Source: Sistotremastrum niveocremeum HHB9708 (Eukaryota > Basidiomycota > Agaricomycetes > Sistotremastrales > Sistotremastraceae). From it: a stretch of DNA of 64,000 bases. The stretch is from assembly GCA_001630475.1 (NCBI GenBank), contig KV419424.1:312931-376930 (forward strand), given 5' to 3'. How positions within the stretch are numbered: the first letter of the stretch is position 1; every line of letters starts with the position of its first letter. This document shows, piece by piece, positions 1-11,107 of the stretch. The notes beneath the pieces are model-generated. The model saw nothing but the letters and a program-made list of their open reading frames with translations, ran no database searches and was not told the origin of the DNA. The position numbers and the translations under genes are program-made.

Positions 1-1327
1 CTACCCGACCTCCAAAAGAAGTTGGACGAACTCAATCAGCGTAACAACGAAGCAGAAATGGCCGGCCATAACGGTCCAGACACTGTCACATCGGAGGCCA
101 TAGCAGAAATTATCGCAAGATGGACAGGCATTCCAGTTTCTCGTCTCATGTCCACTGAAAAAGAGAAGCTTCTGAACATGGAGAGGACCTTGGCAAAAAC
201 TGTAAGTGACACCATCCCCTTGAGAACCTTATGTGATGCTTACGTTTTGGCATAGGTCGTTGGCCAACCGGAGGCTGTCAAAGCTGTCGCAAATGCCATT
301 CGATTATCCCGTAGTGGACTGGGAAATGCCAACCGTCCTATCGCCTCATTCTTGATGGCTGGGCCTTCAGGGACTGGCAAGACGTTACTCAGCAAGACAC
401 TGGCTCAGATCTTGTTTGATTCTCCTGAAGCCATGATCCGCATTGATGGCTCTGAATATTCCGAAAAGCACTCGATCTCACGATTGATTGGTGCACCCCC
501 TGGATATGTCGGACATGACAGTGGAGGTCAACTTACGGAATACATCCGCCGAAAGCCATATTCGATTGTTCTGATTGACGAGTGAGTACCTTCGATTGCA
601 ATTACCTGAAAGCGGCATTCTCACGCCTGTTCTAGAATTGAAAAGACGAGCCGTGAATTCATCACCCTGTTCTTGCAGGTCCTGGATGACGGGAGACTGA
701 CGGACGGGCAAGGCCGGGTGGTCGATTTCAAGAACACGGTGATAATCATGACGAGCAATCTTGGGGCATCGTACCTGAATGACATGGGCGAAGGCCCAGT
801 AACGCCAACGACACGTAACCTCGTGATGGGAGCCATTCAGGCCCACTTCCCACCGGAGTTCATCAACCGGATTGATGATATTTGCATCTTCGTGAGTGAT
901 TTTTACCTTCGGCATGGATGCCTTTTACTGACGCTGGGGTTAGCGAACGTTATCCCGCAAGAACGTTGTCAAGATTGTGGACAACCGTTTGGAAGAGGTT
1001 CAGGAACGGCTGTCGGCTAAGAAAATGATCCTGGAGGTGGACGCGGAAGCCAAGGCGTACCTTGGATCGATCGGCTACTCACCAAATTACGGGGCACGGC
1101 CGCTGAACAGGGCGATCCAGAACGAGCTATTGAATCCTCTGTCTGTATTGATTCTGGAAGAACGCATCCGCGACGGAGACAGGATTCGGGTGCATTTCGA
1201 TGGGCCGCATAATCGACTGTACATTGAGCCCAACCATGAAGGCACGACGCGGCAAGGGGATATGGAAATTGACGATGATGAAGATGCGATGAGAGACGAC
1301 GATGTGGAGATAGAAGAACTATACTAA
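1..1327 (+). CDS. HSP104: HSP104/ClpB-type protein disaggregase (3' part)
   Basis: The second AAA+ domain and C-terminus of a Hsp100 disaggregase, an ATP-driven hexamer that threads proteins out of aggregates. The gene is cut by the window start; 388 residues are visible in four exons (introns 202-255, 582-635, 892-943) with the frame open throughout. The segment before the ATPase has the family run [11 protein letters not shown]. Walker A is GPSGTGKT (from 361), Walker B is IVLIDE, and [10 protein letters not shown] and [10 protein letters not shown] follow. The tail contains EPNHE and then MEIDDDED and more acidic residues, which matches cytosolic Hsp104 better than mitochondrial Hsp78, whose tail I do not expect to be acidic. 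The Hsp104 assignment over Hsp78 is an inference from this tail and from NLVMGA-type matches in the domain. Confidence 0.9.
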
Positions 1328-1630
1328 TAGCGTGCACGATACCCCAAATGTATTTCTAGAACAACATGCAGGACTTGTAATTGTAGCAGCATAATATTAT
1401 TAGCATTGGGAGTCTGAGCGTCCACGTGCCGAACACACTTAGATTCCAGGAACCGATCTCGCATGGAAAGGGTTCTTCCGCACCAAAAGCGGAAAACAAG
1501 ACCAAGCAAAGATCTCCGGCTCGGCAGAAATGTTGTGCCTTGTTTGGTCTTCCGCCGCTTGTCTTGTTCTTCTTCCGGCAATTATGCACCCGGCGCTCGG
1601 CTTCTGCATCTTGTGCGCAAAGGGTGCAGC

Positions 1631-1637
1631 TATAAAA
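1631..1637 (+). promoter_or_regulatory. TATA box of the carboxylesterase gene
   Basis: TATAAAA lies 48 nt before the ATG at 1685, a normal spacing for a fungal TATA promoter with a short leader. The rest of 1328-1684 holds no gene that I can support: it is the HSP104 3' flank followed by this promoter. Open frames on the minus strand across it have no recognisable content. Confidence 0.6.
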
Positions 1638-1684
1638 CCGACCGAGTATGAACACCTCGAGCTCATTCCCCGCTCGCCGCCTCC

Positions 1685-3664
1685 ATGGTCGCCCTCCTCT
1701 GTCTTTGGTTTCTTTCGCTCGCTCCCCTCTTTGTTTTTGGTTCGCCCGTACAGTCTCTGGCCGCACGTCAATCTTCGGTTCGTGGCCGCAAACCTATTTC
1801 ATGTTCGCATCCTTATTTTTCGCGTCTTTTCGGCGAAATAAACTAGAACTCTCCAGTCACGATCAACACCCCCATCGGCCTCGCTCATGGCATCCAAGTC
1901 ACGAACAACGTCGCGCGATTCACCGTCAAGTATGGAACTGCCACTCGTTTCCAGCCGTCCAGTCCGACGTCTTCTTGGACCAGCTTGTGTGTCTGTTTTT
2001 GACGTCTAGCCAATGTAACTCAATATGTTTCCAGAGGCGACGTGACGGCGCTCCCGCCGGTCTGTCTTCAGCCCACCGACCCCACCGACCCGAACAACTC
2101 CTTCATTGGCGTTGAAGACTGTCTTTACGCTGTTTTCTACGTGCCCATGAACCAGAAAGTCGTCCAAAGCGGACTTCCTGTTATTCTCTGGGTCCATGGA
2201 GGTTCATTCATCGCTGGTTCCGCCAGCGATCCTGCGCTTGACGGAACTTCCTTGGCTGCCTCCACCAACTCCATTGTCGCCGTCGTGCAGTATCGTTTGG
2301 GAGCAGTAAGTCGCACAGCAGAGTTGGTTTTATTGGCTGACCCTCGTACGCAGCTGGGTTTCCTTCCCCCGATTTCTCTCAACTCCAACACCAATCTTGG
2401 CGCCAAGGACGTGGTAACCGCCCTCAAATTCATTAGCAACGTGGTTTCTTCGTAGGTGGTCTTGTTATTTTTGAACTTTAGTTTTCTGACTCGTCATGTA
2501 GTTTCGGCGGCACCCCCGGTCTTGTTACTCTGGCAGGACAAAGCAGCGGCGCGACGCTCATTCGCGGTCTCCTGGGTGCTCCTTCAGCACAGTCCTATTT
2601 TAAGAATGCCTGGTTACATTCCGATCCTTTCGTACGTCCCAAGACAAGACCATCCCCTGTGCCCGAGCTGATCTTATTTTAGGACTATGGCTTCAATAAT
2701 CCCGGCGCACAGCAAAATCTCCAGAGTGCATTCTACGGCGGCGTCTCATGTGAGAGCTCAAGCAAGACATGTGCACTTGCCATGTCTCTACAGTCGATCA
2801 TTGCCTCCCAGAATCAGGTCTTTTTGAATGGCCCAAGCATTGATCCCTCCACTGGAGCATCCATGCCCATTCGAGTTGTTCACGACGGCTCTTTCATCAC
2901 CTCCACTCTTACCCAACAGTCGTTCCCTTCTTCGTTGAAGCCCATCATCGTGACCACGGCCAACAAGGACGCTGGGCCTGTTATATTTGGTGGTGCCCCA
3001 CCTCTTCCCCCCTCCCTCTACACGGACGTACTGGAAGGGACTTTCAGTGATCAAGATACTCAAACCTTGGAAAACTCGGGTTTCTATAATCCGCCTACCG
3101 ACCCCGACGCTGACATTCGACCGGAACTTGTGATCTTGGGCACTGATCAGGTCTGGAGATGTCCTACTTGGACCATGTCGAGGACCTGGTCATCGCGAGG
3201 CGGAACTATCTTCACCGGCTTGTGGGTCCTCGGTGCCACATATCCTACCAACACGGGCTTCGATATCTGTACGACGCCTGGCAATGTATGCCATCAAGAT
3301 GACATTGAGATTGTGGTAAGCTTTTCTATCGGATCAGGTAGACTAAAGGGAACTTAAGAGATCCGCAGTTTGGAACTGTTGCGAACCCTACTCCTGCTCA
3401 GGCTGCCCTCGTCCAAGAGGTGCAGGCCAGATACGGAGCTTTTGTACGCACCTCGAACCCGAACCCCTCTGGATTTGCCAAGTGGACGGCATCGTCGCCG
3501 TCTAACATCAATGCTATCAATCTCGGCAGTTCTGGTACGGCGGCCACCGGTGGATGTATCCCAAGCCTCTGGGGCAACCAGGTGCGCACCACATTTCTCG
3601 GATAGAGATTGTTGGTCTGACTTGCTATCAGGTTCTATACTATTATCAGCAGTTTGGACAGTAA
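1685..3664 (+). CDS. Secreted type-B carboxylesterase/lipase
   Basis: An alpha/beta-hydrolase of the fungal carboxylesterase type-B family, expected to hydrolyse ester or lipid substrates outside the cell. The model has eight exons and 536 residues with the frame closing exactly. It starts with a hydrophobic signal peptide (MVALLCLWFLSLAP). The oxyanion-hole motif is VHGGSFIAGS. The nucleophile elbow is GQSSGA, within FGGTPGLVTLAGQSSG, so Ser is the nucleophile. The acid site reads NKDAGP where relatives often have DEAGP, so Asp may replace Glu. The catalytic His lies in VCHQDDIEIVFG. A TATA box lies 48 nt upstream of the ATG. The true substrate cannot be told from sequence; relatives include sterol- and carotenoid-ester lipases. 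Confidence 0.9.
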
Positions 3665-4057
3665 TCGCGAGAGATCACAAAATTCTACCGACAGACTCAT
3701 GGGTTGACAACACTGGTTTCCTACCTTACCTCGCATTCACACTAATGATCCATAATGCGACTTGTTCTTCTTCTGGATTCAGGGACATTGGAACTTCACT
3801 TGCATTCTATCTATTGGTTTCCACAAATCTTGAAATGTAGCCCTACTTTACTTTCCTCTTCTGTCTTCTGTCTTTCAATCCATAGCGTGGTTATGTGCAC
3901 CTTTGTTAGAATATCGGATCTTGGTTGCACGTGAAAGGGACCACGGGCGTTTAGATTCAGAAGCGGGATCAAATGTAGTGCTCGTCCGCTCCTTTGCTAC
4001 TCTCCTCTCCACCTCCTTCCTATCTTATCGACTATCTTTCAGTTAAATCCAGTGTCA

Positions 4058-6101
4058 ATGTTTCGCCGTTGTGTCTCTCGTGGTCTACGAACGGCAGCTC
4101 ACTCACGTCGACCAGTTCCAAGTTCGGCAGTCGTCGGGAAGAGACTTTATGCCACCCATTATAATGCAGACATTGCTGGACTCACAGAAGAGCAAGCGGA
4201 GGTGAGCGTTGAATGAAGCAAGAGTTCGAGCTCGCAGCTGAGACGGCATCTATGACCCGGTTGTAGTTCCGGAATGCCGTGAGCGAGTTTGCAGCAAAGG
4301 AACTCGCCCCTAGGGCTGCAGACATTGACAGGAGCAATGACTTCCCTCCCGTATGTCCTATAACCCAAGGAGAACTGAGGAAATATTTACGAAATATATG
4401 GTCTAGGACTTATGGGAGAAACTTGGTGGGATGGGGTTGCTAGGTGCGTATTCTACTTCTTCTCACAAGTCTCGATTCTGATGGCTACCCAGGCGTGACA
4501 ATACCGGAAGAGTACGCCTCGATATTTTGGTTATCAGATATACCTAACATACCCCAGATATGGAGGCCTGGGACTGGGATACTTCAACCATGTTCTTGCG
4601 ATGGAAGGTCCGTCTCAAGCATGTTCTGCAACTCTTTTGACTGACTTCGCGTTGTATAGCGCTCTCTGAGGCGTCAGGATCCGTAGCGTTGTCATACGGC
4701 GCTCACTCCAATCTTTGCGTCAATCAGATCAATCGACATGGTATGATCTTCGTTCTTTGGCATAGAGCGTCGCTGACCTCATTTCTTGAAACAGGGACAC
4801 CGGAACAGAAAGCGAAATATCTCCCAGACCTTGTCAGCGGCGTCAAAGTTGGTTCGTTGGCTATGAGCGAGCCTGGTTCAGGAAGCGACGTCGTGTCCAT
4901 GAAATTACGCGCCGACAAGACAGACGACGGCTGGGTGCTGAATGGAAATAAGATGTGGTGAGTAGTTTGGGTATAGCTGAGATAATTATTCTGACTTGTA
5001 TCAGGATTACAAATGGAGCCGTTGCATCTACATTGGTTGTGTATGCTAAGACATCACCGGAGAAAGGATCCCGAGGCATCTCTGCATTCATCGTGGAGAA
5101 AGGCTTCCCTGGATTTTCCACGGCTCAGAAACTGGACAAGTTTGGTGTAAGTGCCGGTTTCGAGATTACAATATAATATCTGGACGTCAAACAGATGCGA
5201 GGCAGTGACACGTGCGAACTTGTTTTCGAGGATTGTCATATTCCGAAGGGTGAGTTATACCACAGTGAATCTGGATGAAAGACTATAACGCAGCATTTTT
5301 GTAGAGAATCTCTTGGGGCAAGTCGACAAAGGTGTTGGCGTGCTTATGTCTGGTCTGGACATCGAGCGTTTGGTACGTCGTATGTGTCATTGCTCATTCT
5401 TCGATTGAAGGGTCATTAGGTGCTTTCGGGAGGACCAGTTGGGTAAGTAAAGCATACTGAACATCTGCAGGTACTCAATCCGTCTGCAGATTGATGCAGA
5501 ACGCATTCGATATTGCTGTCGAATACACGCACGAGCGCCAACAATTTGGCAAACCGTTAGCTACCTTCCAGCTCATGCAAGGTTTGTACTTCTATCTCCG
5601 AACACGACTCTTGATGTTAATTGCGCGGGTCTCCAGCTAAGATCGCAGGTATGGTGTCTCACGTATTGACTAGAGTCAAATATTCACTCAAAACGTATAG
5701 ATATGTATACGAAGCTGAACAGCTCGCGTGCATATCTTTATGCAGTGGCGAAAGCTTCTGAACGTGGTCAAATTAGTCGGAGGGTACGAAGCATCGTCTC
5801 CAATCTTGGGTTTCCAGATGGCTGACGTATCTGCAGGACTGCGCAGGTGTTATTCTGTACACGACAGATCGGGCAATCGAGGTGGCTATGGAAGCCATGC
5901 AGTGTCTGGGAGGGAATGGGTACATCAATGGTATGTGGTCTGCACTCGAACTGAAGTCCAATTCTTATTACGGGCGAAGATTATCCTGTGGGCCGGTTGT
6001 TGAGAGACGCTCGACTGTACGCAGTTGGGGCTGGGACCCAAGAAATCCGGCGGATGCTCATCGGACGTGAATTCAATCGAGACTTTGGTATCTTCGAGTA
6101 A
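4058..6101 (+). CDS. ivd: Isovaleryl-CoA dehydrogenase, mitochondrial
   Basis: An FAD enzyme of the acyl-CoA dehydrogenase family that oxidises isovaleryl-CoA to 3-methylcrotonyl-CoA in leucine breakdown. It begins with an Arg-rich mitochondrial presequence ([18 protein letters not shown]). Conserved runs are [44 protein letters not shown] and [14 protein letters not shown]. The run [14 protein letters not shown] carries Glu at the site used as catalytic base in isovaleryl-CoA dehydrogenase, which separates it from short- and medium-chain enzymes whose base lies nearer the C-terminus. The gene has many short exons, including a 12-nt one at 5637-5648. The E1-beta subunit of the upstream step of the same pathway lies at 56.4-58.0 kb. 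Gene identity is secure; some internal splice sites are by eye. Confidence 0.93.
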
Positions 6102-6411
6102 GACATTGCATGTAATATTTTTGTACAACTATTTTGTAAAGATAGCAAGTAACAGATTGATGACCGGAGGCAGATAAGCGCCCGTCGTCGGCTGTCGGCA
6201 ACTTGAGCGGTCTTGGCGTTGTCATCCCTTGCTCAACGTCGTTGACAGCGACGACGACGACCCTCAGGAACTTTTTGCTCTGTCTCGGGAACAAACCGAA
6301 AAGACGCTCAATGTCGCGGATGCACAACGGAGTGGACGTCGACGCGAGACAGCGGCGGTTTCAGCGTAAATTTGATTCCGAGACACAGAGTCGCAAATGT
6401 CTATAAAGGCG

Positions 6412-6418
6412 GACTCTG
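6412..6418 (+). promoter_or_regulatory. TATA box of the Zn2Cys6 regulator gene
   Basis: TATAAAG lies about 120 nt before the ATG at 6540. It decides the start: the open frame runs back to an ATG at 6372, but that codon lies upstream of the TATA box and would not be in the transcript. Confidence 0.5.
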
Positions 6419-6539
6419 CCAGTTCACCTCTTGTCTCCTACCACCACATTCTCTGACAAGGCCGGTCCTCGTCTATTACTCGCTCTCTCAATCGCTATCT
6501 GCCACTCGCTTTGCTTTCAGTCGCTCTCTGCTTTACACA

Positions 6540-7901
6540 ATGTCTATCATCTCTACTTCCCCTTTCCACCCTTCCATGTTCAGAACAGACCAAAATATCC
6601 AGCAGTCGTTCTCCAACCCGACGCCCCGAAACAGAGTCTCGTCTCATCCTATCGAGCCCATGCCCATCAACATTCCCCACTCCCAGGAACTGGCATACAG
6701 GCTCGTCCCAGGACAGCAGATGCAACCTTCCCCGTCGTTCTCGCAGGGCAGCTCTGGTGACAATCGAGGCAAGCGTCGTCCGATCAACGGAATCCCCTCC
6801 GTCTGTCTGCCGCCCCAGTCTTCCTCCACTCCACGTCCGGTACCCAGTGTGCAGCGCACCAGTCCGGCGAACGAGGCACCCACTCTCAATCTCGTCCAGT
6901 ATGGAGAAGTCCCTGGACATACCGGGACCAGTTTCTTCTACCGCACTCCGATACCTTCGCACAAGCAGAGGATCAACCAGGCCTGCGAAAAGTGTCGAGA
7001 TCGAAAGACCAGAGTACGTCTATATGCGTCCATTCTCGTCGAATTCCTAACTCACCTCTCATTACAGTGCACAGGAGAAAAGCCATCCTGTAACAGATGT
7101 GTCAACCGTGGTCTGTCTTGCGTATATGCTACCCAAAGTCGCGTTCGTGGTCCGAACCGACATCGGGAAACTATCGCTCCCGGCAACGCCTCCTCCGCCT
7201 CCTCCTCCTCCTCGGCTTCGCTCGACAAGAATAGGAGCCGAGATAATAGCCCTATCAGCCACAATGTCCCCGAGGTCATTAACTTGGTCGACGATGAAGA
7301 TCAGCCCTCCTCTCATACCCATGTCTTCCCCAGTCAACCCATGCACCAGTCGATGTCGATGTCCAGCAGCCAGTCTATGATGTCCACTGCTGAATCGTTG
7401 TCATCTCAGAATTCGATGTCGATGATGCACCCTGGGTCCATGCTGGGCATGGGATCACAGAACGGCGCTGATTACTATCCCTCGCACGCTATGGCTCCCA
7501 TGGCGCCAATGCCTGAACTCTTCTCTTCGTCGGGCCTCCAAAATAGTTTCGAGCTTGATCTCTCTGCATTCGATCAAGACGTCAATTGGGATCTTATCGC
7601 GAACCAAATCTTCGAGTCAACGTAAGTCCATCTTATTACGCTTAAATCAACATTAATTGACTTGCTTCACAGGATCACTTCCTCGTCTTCATCTATGTCG
7701 TCGCAATCTGAGGAATCGCCGATGAACTTACCGTTGCAGCTGGAAGCAGAGCCTGTTCTTAGCATGTCAGACGCTGAGAGTGCCGAGTTGTTTGGACTCT
7801 CTCCTCCGCAGATGGACATGTCCGCTTTCAGTCCTTTGGAGTACTCCGCTATATTTGCCGGTCTGGAATATGGTCTCGATGGAAAAGCTACCTTTGCGTA
7901 G
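6540..7901 (+). CDS. Zn2Cys6 fungal transcription factor
   Basis: A DNA-binding regulator with one Gal4-type binuclear zinc cluster; target genes are unknown. Three exons (introns 7014-7067 and 7622-7672) give 418 residues in frame. The cluster is unusually central, near residue 150: CEKCRDRKTRC, then TGEKPSC, NRC, and a last Cys six residues on (spacing C-X2-C-X6-C-X6-C-X2-C-X6-C). The first intron falls just before the third Cys. The N-terminus is rich in Pro, Ser and Gln. After the cluster come a poly-Ser run, a Met/Ser-rich stretch (such as QSMSMSSSQSMMS), and an acidic C-terminal half with FELDLSAFDQD that may be an activation domain. I see no fungal-specific middle homology domain, so this is a short, atypical member. 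Confidence 0.85.
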
Positions 7902-8064
7902 AAAAAATGTTCATCAGTAGATGATACCTGAGAACTCAATATATCGTCCGTATGATTGAAAGTCGGCCGCCAATGAATTCTTTAACGCATATATTATCTC
8001 CTATATACGGGTGTATACACAATCAGAGCAGCGTTTCACCTTATGAAAGAGAGCACGTCAGGCA

Positions 8065-9442
8065 TCACTCTAAGATGAGAAGGGGAAACGAACCCAGAGC
8101 ACTACGTATGAGTGAACATCCGACAGCCACAGTTTGCTCGACCGATTTCTGATCCTCGAGTGAAGGGTTTACCTCCTGCATCGACAATGAGCAAACGAAC
8201 ACTGCCTATGAATTGGGTATTTACCATGATATCCAACCCGATAAGCAAGCCCGTCTCCCAAATAGCTTCGCATATATAGTGGCCCTCGCGGAATGTCAAA
8301 CCCCCACGTACCTTTAATTGGTAAAAATTAATTCGAAAGGGACGTAAACGGGGGGAACACTTACAGGAGTGCCCGTACTGGGAGCTACGCTCGGATCCAG
8401 GGCATCGACATCAAAGCTAAGATGAATAGGACGATCTCTTCCCGGATTAACGTGATCCAGAGCCTTTTCGACCACTTGGCCGATACCGTATTTATCCACT
8501 TCATGCATGCTAAACGCTTTAATCCCGTGCTGTTTCAATAGCTGCTTCTCGCCGATGTCAAGGTCTCTGAGGCCGATGTACACGAGGCGCTCTGGCCGCA
8601 GGACTGGTTTGATCCAGGAGAATTCGGGGACTGAGGTTCCTATTCCCAATAGGAATGAGACCGGCATTCCATGAATATTTCCTGATGCGTAATGGGTTCA
8701 TTGTAAGTGGTGAGACAGAAGCGGACGGGGATCACCTGATTCGGTTGTCTCGATGGTGTTAATGTCTGCATGTGCATCAACCCAGATGACGCATGCATCT
8801 GGATACTGGCTGGAACGGTTTTAATTGACTTTGTACGCAGTATAGGATGCAATGCAGTACCTAAACGTGCCACTTATGGTCCCCATGGCCTTGTGGGAGT
8901 GTTCAACATCAGACAGGGAGTGTCAAGATTGGACGCACCAGACTATGATCTCCACCGATTGTCACCGGTAAAACGCCATTTTTTGCATGTGCTCCGACGG
9001 TGTCCGCTACAGCTTTGCAAACGCTGGAAACAAGGCGGGGACGCTTGAGCTTGCCGATCGGGGGATCATTGGTTGTCTCAATTTCTTCGAATTGATGGTG
9101 TCCTCCGAAGTGAACCTCCCAGCCAATTTCTTTTAATTGCTGAGGAAGGCCAGCATTGACGAGATGAATTGGAGCATGATCAACGCCTGCTTTAGGCTAA
9201 AAGAGCAAAGGTGAAGCCACGTCTCCGGTGCTGGCACAGTGACGCACCTGTCCGCCACTGATGGGTTCACCAACAACTTTTAATCTCTAAGGGCATAAAA
9301 ACTCCGAGTGACTCACGAGAAAGGGCACCCGACGATCTACAGTGAAAGGGAATATTAGTACCGCGACCATGACGTCAAGAGAGCACCTGAATATACGGAC
9401 AGCAGCTGTCTTTGGCTCCCGAAGTTGATGGTAAGGCGACAT
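8065..9442 (-). CDS. car1: Arginase
   Basis: A manganese enzyme converting L-arginine to ornithine and urea in the cytosol. Read on the minus strand, all metal-site motifs are present: [17 protein letters not shown], and [33 protein letters not shown] follows, and the last exon begins EVNPSLED and ends with the stop at 8065-8067. The start at 9442 gives [14 protein letters not shown], and this joins to IVGCPFS if the first intron uses the weak donor GTCCGT; that junction is an inference from family similarity. The gene is divergent from IPK1, with 156 nt between the two start codons, so the two probably share a promoter region. Confidence 0.93.
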
Positions 9443-9598
9443 GGTGGCTGATACTGATGTTCAGACGGTGTACGAACAAGAGAGGTGGCAGCACTGGTGG
9501 ACGTGGAGAGAAGTGTCTACGCACTTATCGCATACATAAAGGCGGACTAGATCCGAGTTCCACGCCGCCAACGTTCGACCCAGCGCCTTCGTCTGGTC
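9443..9598. promoter_or_regulatory. Shared divergent promoter region, arginase / IPK1
   Basis: Only 156 nt separate the divergent ATGs at 9442 (minus) and 9599 (plus). Both transcripts must start here or inside the neighbouring gene. I see no clear TATA box facing IPK1; the functional elements are not resolved. Confidence 0.5.
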
Positions 9599-10923
9599 AT
9601 GTTGTCGTTATCTGATACAGTCCCGAGCGACTGGAAATATCTCAATGAAGGCGGGCGCCACATCGTCTTCTCCTATGTCGGATCGCCGCATGTTGATTTC
9701 GACAACATGGTCTTGCGATTACGGAAGATCAACCCAGACGAGCAGCACACGCTCGCATCAGCAGACAACACCGAATTCACGCGTCAATTTCATGACCAAA
9801 TCATATCGAAGCTGGTCCCAGCCCAGTATCTTCCAGAGATGCACACTGTCCAACTCGACCCAGAATGGCTAGGGGCGCTTGCACGCCAGACGGAACCCGC
9901 AAGACCAGCCGTCCGAGCGGCCAAGGACCAGATCAACGTTAATGCAAAGCATGGTATCGTGTGTGCTGATCTTGTTGGTGGGAAAGAGTGGGCCGTAGAG
10001 ATAAAGGTGCGAGTGATCTGCTGCTTGTGGTCGCCTTTGACGCTTGTCTTGTTAGCCGAAATGGGCTTTCCTTCCTAACCCCAACTTTCTCAGCCCTGCC
10101 ACTTTTTCAACCAAAACCAAACACTGCAGATTCTGCATCCATTCTGCTGTACGTTCTTTAAAGGGAAAAGGTGCTGCCACAGGTTATTGTCCCTTGGATT
10201 TGTTCTCGAAAGAAGAAAGTCGCGTCAGGAAGGCCTTGTACGAGCTATGGGACACTTGGAACAGCACTGACGCTTCGACTAACAACCTACGGATCTTTGT
10301 TTCTGGTACTGTAACCCGCCCGACCGACGTCAGTGCAATCATACAACTGCAGACATCCATTTATCAAATGATTGTTATAGCGTGATCGCCTTGCGTCGTG
10401 TCCATCCTTTCGCCATCCAAACGAGGCGCACCAACTGGATCTTCGCGAAGTATTCGTCGCTCGCCTCCTGCCACTCCTTTTGGAAACCTCGGTGTTGGAT
10501 GTAGTTCGTGAATTGCAATCCACACTGGATCCCTTGGGCATCGAGGGCCTGTCCAAGCTATGTGAAGAGGCCCAAACCGATCTCGCTCGCGAGTCAACCC
10601 GTCCAGCCGACATGTCGGAGTGGATGGATATCCTGAAATTATATTTGAATCGACCCTCGTCATCTAGCGAAGAGAAGCCTCTCGATCATTTTTCCGTGCG
10701 GTACTGTGTCCTGACGTATGTGCTCTCTTCAATTTTCAAGGATTGCTCCCTCATCATTGGAATGTCTCCGCCTAATCCTATATTATCCTTGATTGATCTG
10801 GACGTTAAACCGATCGATCGTCTTCCAGGCTGGGCGAGGTTGGACCGAGAGCTTGTAGAGTCGTATGTCGATATCGATGGACGTCTATGTATAGATGCTT
10901 TCAGAAGAAATCAAGGTCAATGA
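9599..10923 (+). CDS. IPK1: Inositol-pentakisphosphate 2-kinase
   Basis: Phosphorylates inositol pentakisphosphate at the 2-position to make phytate (IP6), a nuclear cofactor for mRNA export and other processes. Three exons (introns 10007-10055 and 10329-10380) give 407 residues in frame. Family motifs are in order: LNEGGRHIVFSY for nucleotide binding near the start, EIKPKW straddling the first intron, the zinc-type CRFCIH, GYCPLDLFS, and near the end FKDCSLII followed by LIDLDVKP, the metal and substrate motif. The protein is compact compared with yeast-to-human relatives but no core motif is missing. Confidence 0.92.
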
Positions 10924-11107
10924 CAATACACTATATTGCTACAAGTCGGTCTACAAGAAGTTTTGAGAATCCACTATGGTCCAAATTTCTCCAAAATACT
11001 CTGGCCTGGATTATAATTAATATTGTTCTCTGTTCATGGTACCTGTCTGTAAGGCCAAGGATCAATTTACTGAGCCCTGCCAAACCAATACCTGTTTACC
11101 TAGCGAT
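10924..11107. other. Short convergent intergenic spacer
   Basis: Joint 3' flank of IPK1 and the minus-strand dehydrogenase. AT-rich; nothing else recognised. Confidence 0.6.

Noticed and set aside
1-1327. Mitochondrial Hsp78 for the first gene
   Set aside because: The PNHE-plus-acidic C-terminal tail and several runs match Hsp104 better; the N-terminus that would decide is outside the window.
6372-6539. In-frame N-terminal extension of the Zn2Cys6 regulator from the ATG at 6372
   Set aside because: The TATA box at 6412-6418 lies downstream of that ATG, and the added residues look like leader sequence.
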